In this document: positions 44,118 through 52,864 of the stretch, in pieces
How positions within the stretch are numbered: position 1 is the first letter of the stretch
Layout: every line of letters begins with the position of its first letter
Origin: Opitutaceae bacterium
GTDB taxonomy: Bacteria; Verrucomicrobiota; Verrucomicrobiia; Opitutales; Opitutaceae
DNA length: 64,000 bases
NCBI GenBank assembly: GCA_028281165.1
Contig: JANQKI010000266.1
Location: 1-64,000, forward strand
Reading direction: 5' to 3'
Program-made: the position numbers and the translations under genes
Notes under the pieces: model-generated
The model's input: the letters and a program-made list of their open reading frames with translations, nothing else
Databases searched by the model: none
Told to the model about the DNA's origin: nothing

Positions 44118-44614
44118 TCCAGTCCCGCTTGTTGAGCGAGTAGTCGATCTCGTGTTTCGGCTCGCAGGGCGTCTCGTTCGCTAGGCTCCGACCAAGTAGG
44201 GCGCGTCAGGTAATAAGTTTCTTCGACTTCGCGCGGTTCTTCTTCGCCCTCTTCGTTAGTTGGATTCAGCACCACCAGAAGCTTAACTTTGAACAGATCA
44301 GCAACCAAGGTCGGCTCGTATTCGACTTTCCAAGACGCAAGACCGTGGCTTCCTGTTGGAACTTCTCCTCCTTCTTCAAGCTCTTGCGAGTCCTGAATCA
44401 TCAAAGCCGCCTGGCGAATCATGGTCATATCCTGTTCGTAAGCCTGGTCGACCTGCACCGTTTCAAATGAGGTTATCACGTTGACATAGGACGAGGCGAA
44501 TACAGCTGCGGCTACAACGAAGAGCGAGAGCGAGAGGATAACCTCGACAATCGTAAAGCCAGAATGAGAGGCCTCCTTACCAAAATAACCAGACTGATTC
44601 CTAACTTCTCTCAT
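44114..44614 (-). CDS. gspI: Minor pseudopilin GspI-like
   Basis: About 166 residues from the ATG at 44614; a further upstream ATG (44656) lies inside gspH and gives an overlong leader. The processing site is EASHSG then FTIVEVILSLSLFVVAAAVF. The globular domain is short and acidic, ending TRDRLLAQQAGLE. Position after gspH and before gspJ, with four-base overlap to gspJ, supports GspI. Length is longer than enterobacterial GspI (about 125). Confidence 0.8.
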   Translation of the reverse strand: MREVRNQSGYFGKEASHSGFTIVEVILSLSLFVVAAAVFASSYVNVITSFETVQVDQAYEQDMTMIRQAALMIQDSQELEEGGEVPTGSHGLASWKVEYEPTLVADLFKVKLLVVLNPTNEEGEEEPREVEETYYLTRPTWSEPSERDALRAETRDRLLAQQAGLE

Positions 44615-45146
44615 TTTCGTCTGTTGGAACCAACTCCGCTCCCGTCCAGGGATCAATTTTCAGGTTATTGGTGTAACCAGAGACTGTAAGGTCTATCATG
44701 AAAGGCGTACAGGTCCCGTCTGGAAAAAACCTGACGCGCTCGATTTCCCGCGAAGTTATGAGCTGCCCTCGCACCAGATAGGCTCCGTTTTGAGGCAGCT
44801 CTTCTTGAAACGCTACCTCGATTTCAGGATCACCATCCATCTCATTGGTATTTATAGAGAAGGTTTCCCGTTCCTCGCCAGAGGAGATCACAAAAGCTAA
44901 AGCTTCGTCGTCATACGAGAGAATATAGGGCTTCTGCAAAAACACCGAATTCTGCTTTGCATTTTCAACGGCTTTCCAAAAGGCGTCCTCCAGGATCTCA
45001 GCTTCTGTTTGCTTTAACAAAGTATCGATTCTCAAGACGAAAATCGAAGTGAACATAGCGATCATCGCTATGACCAAAAGCATTTCGATCAAGGTGAAGC
45101 CAGAGCGAGAAATCTCTAATTTCTGTTTCGTATCTCTATAAAACAT
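44601..45146 (-). CDS. gspH: Minor pseudopilin GspH-like
   Basis: About 181 residues from the ATG at 45146, which is preceded by GGAGAGGAG and gives a 16-residue leader; an ATG at 45182 overlapping the gspG stop also has a GGGAG site and cannot be excluded. The processing site is LEISRSG then FTLIEMLLVIAMIAMFTSIF. The globular domain includes VRFFPDGTCTPFMIDLTVSG, matching the GspH pattern FxPxGxxxP. It is the second gene of the operon. Confidence 0.82.
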   Translation of the reverse strand: MFYRDTKQKLEISRSGFTLIEMLLVIAMIAMFTSIFVLRIDTLLKQTEAEILEDAFWKAVENAKQNSVFLQKPYILSYDDEALAFVISSGEERETFSINTNEMDGDPEIEVAFQEELPQNGAYLVRGQLITSREIERVRFFPDGTCTPFMIDLTVSGYTNNLKIDPWTGAELVPTDENERS

Positions 45147-45174
45147 CTCCTCTCCACCAGAAAGCGCGCACCCA

Positions 45175-45624
45175 TTATTCAATCTCCCAATTCCCTATAT
45201 CATCGGCCGACTCCACTTTGTCAGGGCCAAGGGAATACAAATCATAGCCACGCTGATTTCTTGTACCAGGATAGCGATACTTCAGCTCGCTTTGCCAAGG
45301 ATCCAATAAGTCATCCTTTTTCGTTATGTAAGGGCCCTTCCATCTGCCACGATCGCTTTCGGGAGCTTGCAACAACGCTATCAGGCCCTCCTCCGTAGAG
45401 GGATAAGTGCCCATGTGCATCTTATAGGTGGTCAGAGGAGTAGAGAAGGATACGTTAACCTTGTGACGAGCGATTTCCTCTTGGTTGCCTCCGAAGATGG
45501 AATCCACATTGAAGATAACAAGGCTCGCCAGCATGACGATGAGGCCGATAACCAAAATCATCTCGACCAGTGTGAAGCCTTCTTTTCCTGACAAAGCGCG
45601 ACGCTCGGTATTCATTTTCTTCAT
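45175..45624 (-). CDS. gspG: Major pseudopilin GspG
   Basis: 149 residues. The leader MKKMNTERRALSGKEG is cleaved before FTLVEMILVIGLIVMLASLV. The globular domain has the hallmark TYPSTEEGLIALLQAP, GPYI, DPWQSELKYRYPG and SLGPDK segments with the calcium-site region. GspG is the main subunit of the pseudopilus piston. It is the first gene of the eleven-gene minus-strand operon, so the promoter must lie in 45625-45967. Confidence 0.95.
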   Translation of the reverse strand: MKKMNTERRALSGKEGFTLVEMILVIGLIVMLASLVIFNVDSIFGGNQEEIARHKVNVSFSTPLTTYKMHMGTYPSTEEGLIALLQAPESDRGRWKGPYITKKDDLLDPWQSELKYRYPGTRNQRGYDLYSLGPDKVESADDIGNWEIE

Positions 45625-45967
45625 ATTGATTGTTGCTCTATAGAGTAGCCCATTTGATGGAAAAACAAGGTAGGTTAACGCTCTCTCAACGAGTTAGGCA
45701 ATGCTGCGGTTTCAATAAATTAGCCCATACCCCTATTGTCAGGTTTAAGACGTCGAAGGTTCGATTGAACGTCTATTTTTCTTTATAATAATCCTTTGCC
45801 AGGCCAAACCACCCATCCAGTAGGCAATTCGCGCTCCGATCTAGGCAAGATTGCCCTGAAAATCAAGTTAGAGCAGATGGGCAAATTTTGCTTAAACTCA
45901 TTAACTATTATTAATCAATAGCTTATGTAGTTGGCATGCGAAAAGCTATGCAAGATGCGAATTAATC
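45625..45967. other. Divergent promoter region between gspG and the actin-like operon
   Basis: 343 bases with no supported gene. It must hold the promoter for the minus-strand secretion operon and for the plus-strand genes starting at 45968. TATAAT occurs at 45784-45789 on the plus strand, but no good -35 lies 17 bases before it. On the minus strand a CTCTATAGAG palindrome sits about 15 bases upstream of gspG. No regulator site is claimed. Confidence 0.4.
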
Positions 45968-46552
45968 ATGATCGCATCGAACAAAGTTACGGAAAGAGCT
46001 CAGAAGCGCTGGAATCTCATAGTAGACCGCTTTCGAGCAGCATGCGTTCTCAACCGGGAGAAACGCTACGAAGAATCGAAGCGGATCATAAGAAAGGAAC
46101 TACCACTTCTCATTAAGGCTTGGATGCAATTGCTTCCAGCGTCGATGAAGCAAGATGCCAAGGCGGATCTGCGCGACATGTTCGATCGCGAACAAGCGCT
46201 GGTCGATCAAGGCATGAGACTCAAGAGGGTGTTCAAAGATACGCTAGTCAACAGCATCATTCCCAAAGTCGAAGCCCGCATCGCCGCCAAGTACCGCTCG
46301 CTCTATATCAGCGGATACGATCGCCGCAAAGAGGAACGCGAAAGCGAGGACAACCAGACCTCATGGGTAAGCCCCTCCTACAGTCAACCGAGGGAGCGGC
46401 GCGTGAAGCTGGATGACGTCAGCGAGATGATTGACGAACTGCAAAGGGACGAGGTCGAGGAGAAGGAGAATTTGGCTGATAAGCTAGTCAACCTCGAGGA
46501 CATCGTTGGCCGCATGAAGGAGAACAACATCAAGCCAATACTCGCAAGCTAA
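45968..46552 (+). CDS. Charged helical protein encoded before the MamK-like actin
   Basis: 194 residues, almost entirely helix-forming and highly charged, with basic N-terminal and central parts and an acidic C-terminal coiled-coil-like segment (SEMIDELQRDEVEEKENLAD). There is no signal peptide, membrane segment or known motif. I do not recognise it. It ends 51 bases before the MamK-like gene on the same strand, so the pair is probably one operon. It may bind, nucleate or anchor the filament; this is inferred from position only. Confidence 0.7.
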   Translation: MIASNKVTERAQKRWNLIVDRFRAACVLNREKRYEESKRIIRKELPLLIKAWMQLLPASMKQDAKADLRDMFDREQALVDQGMRLKRVFKDTLVNSIIPKVEARIAAKYRSLYISGYDRRKEERESEDNQTSWVSPSYSQPRERRVKLDDVSEMIDELQRDEVEEKENLADKLVNLEDIVGRMKENNIKPILAS

Positions 46553-46603
46553 GCTTCTGCCCAATCGGATTTACGGAACCATATCTAAAGGAACTCACCA
46601 CAA

Positions 46604-47719
46604 ATGAAAACAAAAACAAGATCAGCTACTAAAGCGAAGAAATCCTCGGGGATCTCAACTGATCTCCTCCTAGTCGGTCTCGATCTAGGCACCAACACCA
46701 CCTGCATCCAATCCGCAAAAACGGGAAGCAGCAAAACGGAAACCCTGGAGCTAATCCCCTCGATCGTTGGCTACACAACGGAGGGCATCCTTCCAGGCAT
46801 CATACCCGGCGACGCCAACACATTGTTCGGCGACATGGCCCTCAAGTACAAACTCCACTTGAATCTCGTTCAGCCATTGAAAGATGGCGTCATTGAGGAC
46901 ATGGACGCGGCTCGCGACTTCCTCAAGCACCTCAAAGAAGTTTTAAACGTTTCTCCAGACGCTGAAATCAGAGCTGTCATTGGCATGCCTGCCAACGCAA
47001 CCGCTGAATCGCATGAAAACATCCGCCTCGCGGTCACTGGCGTATTCGACAAGGTTATCCTTATTCCAGAGCCATTCTTGGCAGCTTTAGGAAGCCGCGA
47101 AGAAAGAAACCTTCTCAAAGCGGATTACGTCGATCCGGTTTGCAATTCTCTCTTTGTCGATATCGGCGCGGGCTCCACTGACGTTTGCTTGGTACAAGGG
47201 TACTACCCTTCAGCGGAGGATCAAATCAGCTTCAATTTCGCAGGTGATTCTGTCGACTTGCAGATTCAAGAGGCGGTTCTCGCACGTTATCCAGATAGTC
47301 AAATTTCCATCAGCAAGTGCCGCGAAATTAAGGAAAAGCATTCCTACGTGAAGGGAGCGCAAAACACTATCCTCGCTCCTGTTATGATAGGCGGCAAAAT
47401 CAAGAAGCTCGAAGTGGCCGACGCGGTTGGCCAAGCCTGCGATACTCTTCTCGAGAAGGTCTACGAAGCGGTACGCGCTCTGATCGTAAAAGCCGATCCA
47501 GACAGTATTCCAGACTTGTTGCAGAATATTATCATCACGGGCGGCGGCAGCATGATCAAGGGACTCGATAAAGCCCTGCAAGATATGCTGACCGAGGAAG
47601 GCTTCGAAGGCTGCAAGGTGCGCTCGGTAGGTAAGACCTACAAGACTCGCGTCTCTGACGGAGCCATGAAAGCGGCCTTCCAAGCGAAGGAACGCCAATG
47701 GCAAACACTTTTAAGGTAG
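46604..47719 (+). CDS. MamK-like bacterial actin
   Basis: 371 residues. The actin/Hsp70 ATPase motifs are all there: phosphate-1 GLDLGTNTT (25-33), phosphate-2 VDIGAGSTDV (185-194) and adenosine ITGGGSMIKG (311-320). The stretches LVQPLKDGVIEDMDAARDFL, AVIGMPANA, IPEPFLAALG and SAEDQISFNFAGDSVDLQIQ follow magnetosome MamK closely in order and spacing, more so than MreB, FtsA or ParM as I remember them. A basic Lys/Thr-rich N-terminal tail (about 1-16) is extra. No magnetosome genes are nearby, so a non-magnetosome filament role is likely. A terminator follows at 47775. Confidence 0.85.
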   Translation: MKTKTRSATKAKKSSGISTDLLLVGLDLGTNTTCIQSAKTGSSKTETLELIPSIVGYTTEGILPGIIPGDANTLFGDMALKYKLHLNLVQPLKDGVIEDMDAARDFLKHLKEVLNVSPDAEIRAVIGMPANATAESHENIRLAVTGVFDKVILIPEPFLAALGSREERNLLKADYVDPVCNSLFVDIGAGSTDVCLVQGYYPSAEDQISFNFAGDSVDLQIQEAVLARYPDSQISISKCREIKEKHSYVKGAQNTILAPVMIGGKIKKLEVADAVGQACDTLLEKVYEAVRALIVKADPDSIPDLLQNIIITGGGSMIKGLDKALQDMLTEEGFEGCKVRSVGKTYKTRVSDGAMKAAFQAKERQWQTLLR

Positions 47720-48062
47720 TAAGTTAGGGTTAAGTTCAGGTTGTCCACAGATTTTTGTGGTGCAGGAATAGGATGGCGGGCTCTGGAAACGGAGCCCGTC
47801 TTTTCCTTGGATTTTTGGCCTTCATAAGCCAGATAAGCTATAAAGAGATGACCCCAAGCGAGTTATCTCATTCATTATTAAATAGGTACGAAATAGAGGA
47901 AACACTGGTGGCAAGGGAACGGAGTTTCTGGCTTCTGTTGCTCAGATACGGGATGGAGCCGAGAGATTAAAAAGGCTCGATTGACTAAGGTTTAAGACGG
48001 AATCGCGCTTAAGAAATAATCTCCGTGACCGTAGAAGAACAAAGCAACAAGAAGTTCACAGA
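47720..48062 (+). other. Gene-free gap after the actin-like gene
   Basis: 343 bases between the actin-like gene and the response regulator. It holds the terminator at 47775-47806. A 71-codon plus-strand frame (47755-47970) crosses that hairpin and shows no protein features, so I do not call it. The promoter for the two-component genes should lie between about 47830 and 48060, but no clear boxes were found. Confidence 0.5.
47775..47806 (+). terminator. Rho-independent terminator after the MamK-like gene
   Basis: The stem CGGGCTC (47777-47783) pairs with GAGCCCG (47792-47798), extended by G-U and G-C pairs, around a loop of eight bases. A short T run (TCTTTTCC) follows. It lies 56 bases after the actin-like stop and on the same strand, ending the two-gene operon. 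Confidence 0.75.
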
Positions 48063-48701
48063 ATGAAAAGCGTCGTAATTATAGAAGATCAAACCGCAGT
48101 TAGAGAAATGGTTTCCGAGTTCATCTCAATGATGGCCGGATACGAGATTGTGGGTTCTTTCGGTAATGGCGAAGATGGTTTGCAGGGATGCATAAAGCTA
48201 AAGCCTGAAATCGTGATCCTCGATGTTGGTCTACCCGAGCTAAGCGGAACGGAAGTATTGCGCGGTCTCACCCTCCATGTACCAGGAGTCAAAGTTCTCG
48301 TCTTCTCCGGAAGAGCGAGTTCTTCGAATATTCGCGAACTGCTTTCAGCCGGAGCTCAAGGCTACGTCGATAAGATGGACGGATTCGAAGAGTTCAAGAA
48401 GGCCCTGGATATCATTTCCGGCGGTGGCACTTTCATTGGACCGAAGATGGCCAGCGTTATGCGCTCACTCATCTTGAATCCTGACGCAGGTTCTAGCGAA
48501 ATCCCGCTTTCAGATCGTGAAAAGCAAATCCTCCAGCTTGTAGCCGAGAGCTATTCCACAAAAGAGATCGCAGCTCGTCTCAACATCAGCGTGCGCACGG
48601 TAGATAACCACCGCACCAATATCATGAGAAAGCTCAATCTCCACGATGTGGCTGCCCTAACGCGTTATGCGATCAAGAACGATCTCATCTCGCTTAATTA
48701 G
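48063..48701 (+). CDS. NarL/FixJ-type response regulator
   Basis: 212 residues. The receiver domain has phospho-acceptor D54 in IVILDVGLPELSGTEV and a conserved Lys in GYVDKMDGF. The C-terminal LuxR-type helix-turn-helix (about 148-205) reads LSDREKQILQLVAESYSTKE then IAARLNISVRTVDNHRTNIM. It should be a DNA-binding transcription factor. The hybrid kinase gene 73 bases downstream on the same strand is the natural partner. Confidence 0.92.
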   Translation: MKSVVIIEDQTAVREMVSEFISMMAGYEIVGSFGNGEDGLQGCIKLKPEIVILDVGLPELSGTEVLRGLTLHVPGVKVLVFSGRASSSNIRELLSAGAQGYVDKMDGFEEFKKALDIISGGGTFIGPKMASVMRSLILNPDAGSSEIPLSDREKQILQLVAESYSTKEIAARLNISVRTVDNHRTNIMRKLNLHDVAALTRYAIKNDLISLN

Positions 48702-48773
48702 GCAGTCGTCCAAAATCCTATTCCCCTTTCAACCACTCAAAAATTTCATATCTCGCTTATTAAGCCTAGGTAG

Positions 48774-51140
48774 ATGTTTCTCTTAAGGCCGCGCCGCGAG
48801 GAAAGCTCGTCGCGCGGTTCTTTGCTAAAGGGACTTAGCCTGATTCTCATGACCACGGATGGTATGATATCTAAGCTTAAGTCGAAAGCTCGCGACCGTA
48901 TCGCGAAAATTTCGATACACACCCGTAATTTGACCTTGGAAGGATCAGAGTCGGTAAAAATCGTATCCAAATACTCATTGATCCTGACTCCTATCGTAGC
49001 TCTAGTTGCAGGTTTTCATGAGAATGTTGATATCCTAGACGGAGCGCTGATCTGCTCAATGGGTTCATTTCTGTTCGGCAATTCGACCCGACAGAAGAAG
49101 TCGAAAAGCTCCGAATCCATTGCAGAAGAACAGGGCAGGGGGATTGAAAAGAGCGATTCAGTCGATCAATCTTCAACTTTCAGTCCCGGAATAAACTGGA
49201 GGCTATTCGCAGACATGAGTCTGCCGGGAGAGAACGCCTCCTATTCCTTGCACGATGGAAACGGAAAGTTTCTTGATGCCGCAGCCAACTGCGAAAGTGT
49301 CTGGGGGCAAAATCTTCGCAGCTTGTTGGATCAATCCATTTCGGAGTTAGCCGGAGACGATAAATCGATCAACGAATGGCTAATCAGTCTAGATGGCGAA
49401 CAGAAGACCGAAGTTTACTCAATCAAGACAAGCGATAAAAGGTCATTGGATTTAAAGAAAATACCGCTCTTCATCTCAAACGATCAGAATAAAACGCAGA
49501 TTGTCGTAAAAGCTGCTCCGCAAAGTGGATACAAAAAACAAGAAGCCCTTCAGAAAACCCTGGGATTCGAGTCAACCCTTACAGATGTCGACCTGCTTGA
49601 AGTAAGTATCGAACTGATACACGAGAGTGTCGTCATCCTTAAAAAAACAGACCAAGCCTATCAAATCTGCTTTGTTAATCAGGCATTCCAGGAAATGACA
49701 GGGTTGGGATCTACGCAAGTCGCTGGCAAAAGCCTTTCCTGCCTTAAAGGTCCAGACACCAGTGCGGAGAGTTTCAAGCATCTCGAGTCAGCGATAGATC
49801 TAGAAGAAGAAGCCGAAACTGAATTGATCTTGTATCGAGAAGATGGAGCCAAATTTTGGAGTAAAACGCGTGTATGTCCACTAAGGGATACAACAGGCAA
49901 AGCAGACTATTTTGTAGCTATTCTAGAAGATTCCACAGAACTGAAGAGCTATGCCGAAGAGCTGGCGTCTAAAAATTCGGAGTTGGAGGAGGCCCTCGAA
50001 AATCTGAAGCAAACGCAAAGAGCCGTTATCCAGCAGGAAAATCTCCGGGCAATTGGACAGATGGCCAGCGGCATCGCCCACGATTTCAATAATCTCTTAG
50101 CTCCGATTCTCGGTTTCTCCGAACTTTTGCTAAATGTCGCTCCCGAGGACAGAGACGAAGAAAAACTCAAATCGTACTTGGAGAAGATCCAAGTCGCCGC
50201 TCAAGATGGCGCAGCCGTTGTCAGTCGTCTACGGGAACTCTACCGTTCGCAAAACAACACGGAAGAGTATGTTAAAATCAAGCCGGAAGAACTCGTCTGG
50301 CAGGTCAAAGAGCTGACAAAACACCGCTGGAAGAATCAAGCCGAAGCGGCCGGCATCACTATAGAATTCGAAACTAACGTTAACTCGCATCGCTGTATCA
50401 AAGCTAATGAGTCTGAAATACGGCAGGTGCTCACTAATTTGGTCATAAATGCCGTGGATGCGATAAGCGAAGACGGCAAGATCAGTATTAACGTTGAAGA
50501 TCATGGGGAGAATCTTCGTATTTCCGTTTGTGATACAGGAAGCGGGATGCCGAAAGATGCTCAGAAAAATTGCCTCGAACCCTTTTATACAACCAAAGGC
50601 AAGCTTGGAACAGGCTTAGGGTTGTCAATCGTCGTTGGCGTTGTAAAGCGCCATAACGGCGAATTCAAAATAGAATCGGAAGAAGGCAAAGGAACCAACA
50701 TCACCATCGACTTTCCCGCTCTCGAGCCAGACCGCGAAGACGAGGCGAACGAGAATGAGGCAAGCTTTTCCAATTCGCTGAAAATCATGCTAGTCGACGA
50801 TGAAGAGGTGCTCCTCGAAGTAATTTCCGAACTGCTCGGAAACGGCGGCCATGACGTGGAAAAGTTTTCTAATCCCAAAGCAGCTTTGGAAGCATTCGGC
50901 AAAAACAGCTATGATCTTGTCATCACCGATCGAGCCATGCCAGGCATGAGCGGCGATCAGCTTGCAGCGGAAATAAAGGCCTTTAACTCAAATACGCCAG
51001 TCTATATGGTAACTGGTTTTGGAGACGTCATCAAGGAATCAGGGGAAAAGCTCTCGAATATCGACGAGGTATTAGGAAAACCAGTACCACTTGATGTTCT
51101 GAATAAGAAAATTTCTGAGCTTGTATCTGGAAGAAACTAG
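48774..51140 (+). CDS. PAS-containing hybrid histidine kinase
   Basis: 788 residues; ATGs at 48774 and 48849 are both possible starts. Two hydrophobic segments (about 65-80 and 88-102) form a membrane hairpin. A degenerate PAS-like region (about 140-245) and a clear PAS domain (about 282-385, NQAFQEMTGLGSTQVAGKSL) follow. The phospho-acceptor helix has H436 in GQMASGIAHDFNNLLAP. The HATPase domain shows NLVINAVDAI, DTGSGMP and GTGLGLSIVVGVV. A C-terminal receiver has D719 in LVITDRAMPGMSG. This architecture is a hybrid kinase; the receiver may act as a brake or relay to the neighbouring NarL-type regulator. Confidence 0.9.
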   Translation: MFLLRPRREESSSRGSLLKGLSLILMTTDGMISKLKSKARDRIAKISIHTRNLTLEGSESVKIVSKYSLILTPIVALVAGFHENVDILDGALICSMGSFLFGNSTRQKKSKSSESIAEEQGRGIEKSDSVDQSSTFSPGINWRLFADMSLPGENASYSLHDGNGKFLDAAANCESVWGQNLRSLLDQSISELAGDDKSINEWLISLDGEQKTEVYSIKTSDKRSLDLKKIPLFISNDQNKTQIVVKAAPQSGYKKQEALQKTLGFESTLTDVDLLEVSIELIHESVVILKKTDQAYQICFVNQAFQEMTGLGSTQVAGKSLSCLKGPDTSAESFKHLESAIDLEEEAETELILYREDGAKFWSKTRVCPLRDTTGKADYFVAILEDSTELKSYAEELASKNSELEEALENLKQTQRAVIQQENLRAIGQMASGIAHDFNNLLAPILGFSELLLNVAPEDRDEEKLKSYLEKIQVAAQDGAAVVSRLRELYRSQNNTEEYVKIKPEELVWQVKELTKHRWKNQAEAAGITIEFETNVNSHRCIKANESEIRQVLTNLVINAVDAISEDGKISINVEDHGENLRISVCDTGSGMPKDAQKNCLEPFYTTKGKLGTGLGLSIVVGVVKRHNGEFKIESEEGKGTNITIDFPALEPDREDEANENEASFSNSLKIMLVDDEEVLLEVISELLGNGGHDVEKFSNPKAALEAFGKNSYDLVITDRAMPGMSGDQLAAEIKAFNSNTPVYMVTGFGDVIKESGEKLSNIDEVLGKPVPLDVLNKKISELVSGRN

Positions 51141-51146
51141 CCCGCT

Positions 51147-52067
51147 CTATAAAAAGAAGTTCCGCTGACGATCGCTAATAGGAATTTCCGCTCTCTCCAT
51201 AACTTTCAGAAAGTCTTCCCAAGCAGCTCGTTTGTCGCGATTGGTGTTGTTGCGGAGCAAATACGAGGGATGGTAAGTTGGCAAAACCGGAGTTCCCGCG
51301 AAATCCTGCCATTGACCCTTGACCTCGCGCAGACTTCGAAAGGCATTCGACCCGAGCAGCCCCTTTGCAGCGGTGGCTCCTAAGGCAACGATCAACTTCG
51401 GCTGGACAACCTCGACTTGGGCCTTCAGGTACGGCAGGCAAAAAGCCATCTCCTCTGAAGTCGGTGGACGATTGCCGATGCGCGAGGGGAGCTCAGGACG
51501 CCAATTCATTATGTTGCCGATATAAACCTGTTCCCGTTGCAGACCCATAGCTTGAATCATCTTGTTCAAAAGCTGACCTGCCTTGCCTACGAAGGGTTCG
51601 CCCTGCTCTTCTTCATCAGCTCCCGGAGCTTCGCCGCAAAAGAGAATGTCCGCATCGATATTGCCGACTCCAAAGACGATTTTGTATCCAGATCTCACAT
51701 GTTCGTTACAAGTAGGGCAACCAAGCACTATTTCTCGCAAAGCTTCCCAACGTTCCCGTTTAGAGCCTTCAGGCAAGACAAACTGAGGCGGTGACGGCAA
51801 ACCGGAATCTTTGCTTTCAGCTTGGCTGAAAGGCGCTGCTTTGGATTGATCCTTGAGCAGACTATCAAACTCCACCCCTTTAGCCGACCTGATTTTCTCG
51901 GGGATGGAAGCGATTGCCGTTTCCGCCTCTTTTTTGGCCGCATCCGAGGGAGAATCCACAAAACTCCTCAATGCCTGTATCGTGCCTTCCGATACGTAAA
52001 CGCTCTCGACACCCGTTTTTTTTAGACGCCTTAACTCGTCGACAATGGAAAGTACCGCTGTTCTCAT
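51147..52067 (-). CDS. Uracil-DNA glycosylase, family 4-like
   Basis: 306 residues. A variable N-terminal region (about 1-105) precedes the UDG fold: motif A GEAPGADEEEQGEPFVGKAG and motif B HPSYLLRN. Family 4 enzymes hold a 4Fe-4S cluster on four cysteines. Here C-P-T-C (near 117-120) and a Cys in MAFCLPYL are kept, but the third, normally NVVKCRPP, reads NIMNWRPE. Similar Trp variants exist in some other bacteria as I recall, so the enzyme may still be active. It removes uracil arising by cytosine deamination. The gene is convergent with the hybrid kinase gene. Confidence 0.88.
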   Translation of the reverse strand: MRTAVLSIVDELRRLKKTGVESVYVSEGTIQALRSFVDSPSDAAKKEAETAIASIPEKIRSAKGVEFDSLLKDQSKAAPFSQAESKDSGLPSPPQFVLPEGSKRERWEALREIVLGCPTCNEHVRSGYKIVFGVGNIDADILFCGEAPGADEEEQGEPFVGKAGQLLNKMIQAMGLQREQVYIGNIMNWRPELPSRIGNRPPTSEEMAFCLPYLKAQVEVVQPKLIVALGATAAKGLLGSNAFRSLREVKGQWQDFAGTPVLPTYHPSYLLRNNTNRDKRAAWEDFLKVMERAEIPISDRQRNFFL

Positions 52068-52085
52068 TTCTTTGAATATCTAAAC

Positions 52086-52217
52086 GCAACCGCAAAATTC
52101 ACAAGACTCGCAAAACAATAACTTCCATACACACTCGCAAGTAAGCTTTACGATTTATACATGGATTCGATACTTGCTTAATGGGATTTTTTTGCGCCTT
52201 CTGCGAATCTTGTGGTT
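52086..52217. repeat. Imperfect inverted repeat between ribE and the uracil-DNA glycosylase gene
   Basis: The arm GCAACCGCAAAATTCACAAG (52086-52105) and onward pairs with the reverse complement of 52187-52217 (AACCACAAGATTCGCAGAAG). The centre of about 75 bases has no gene. Arm composition matches the element at 458-591 (AACCACARAATTCACAA). It fills the gap between the ribE stop and the glycosylase start. It may be a dispersed palindromic repeat. Confidence 0.5.
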
Positions 52218-52241
52218 AAACATAATTCGAGAATCATCTCA

Positions 52242-52859
52242 TTAAACAGCGATCGATGACTGCCCACTCTCCTTCCCTGCCAGGATGCGTTCGGTGTATT
52301 TTGCCAGTAGGTCGAACTCGAGATTGAGTCTATCGCCTGGCTTACGTTGGTTGAGATTGGTTACTTCCATCGTATGTGGGATGAGCCAGATCGTGAACTC
52401 GTTTCCCGCTACGCGAGCAACCGTCAATGAAATGCCATCCACTCCGATGCAGCCTTTGTAGACTAGATACTGCTCGAATTGCTTGGGAGCCTCTATACGC
52501 ATTACGACATCCTTGCCATCAGGCTCGATAGCAAGCAAGTGGCCCTGACCGTCGACGTGTCCCGTCAAAAAGTGTCCGCCTACCCTACCATCGAATCTTA
52601 GGCTCCGCTCTAGATTCACAAGACTTTCCGGAAAGGCATCTCTAAGGTTAGTTTGGCGACGGGTTTCCTCCAGCAAATCGAAAGTCAGGGAGGTCTCGCC
52701 AATTTCAATGGCGGTTAAGCAACATCCATTAACCGCAACACTGTCTCCAATTTTTATATCATCTCGTATCCGGCCAACCGATACCTTAAGCTTCCAGGAG
52801 CCCTCAGCCTCAAGACAAGAGACCACCTCTCCCTTTTCTTCTACAATTCCAGTAAACAT
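52242..52859 (-). CDS. ribE: Riboflavin synthase alpha chain
   Basis: 205 residues, two tandem lumazine-binding domains. Each half starts similarly: MFTGIVEEKGEVVSCLE and, in the second, HFLTGHVDGQGHLLAIEPDG. Substrate residues follow in VNGCCLTAIEI and GVDGISLTVARV. It disproportionates two 6,7-dimethyl-8-ribityllumazine molecules to riboflavin. It follows the dead HtrA gene by only five bases, so no FMN riboswitch can precede it; its expression depends on the upstream htrA operon. Confidence 0.95.
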   Translation of the reverse strand: MFTGIVEEKGEVVSCLEAEGSWKLKVSVGRIRDDIKIGDSVAVNGCCLTAIEIGETSLTFDLLEETRRQTNLRDAFPESLVNLERSLRFDGRVGGHFLTGHVDGQGHLLAIEPDGKDVVMRIEAPKQFEQYLVYKGCIGVDGISLTVARVAGNEFTIWLIPHTMEVTNLNQRKPGDRLNLEFDLLAKYTERILAGKESGQSSIAV

Positions 52860-52864
52860 TTCGT

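Noticed and set aside
46604-47719. Actin-like gene as mreB or ftsA
   Set aside because: Motif spacing and the blocks around LKDGVIEDMD and EDQISFNFAGD fit MamK better, and neither mreC/D nor ftsZ is next to it.
47755-47970. 71-codon plus-strand frame after the actin-like gene
   Set aside because: It crosses a convincing terminator hairpin and has no recognisable features.
52860-52864. FMN riboswitch before ribE
   Set aside because: Only five bases separate ribE from the upstream gene.
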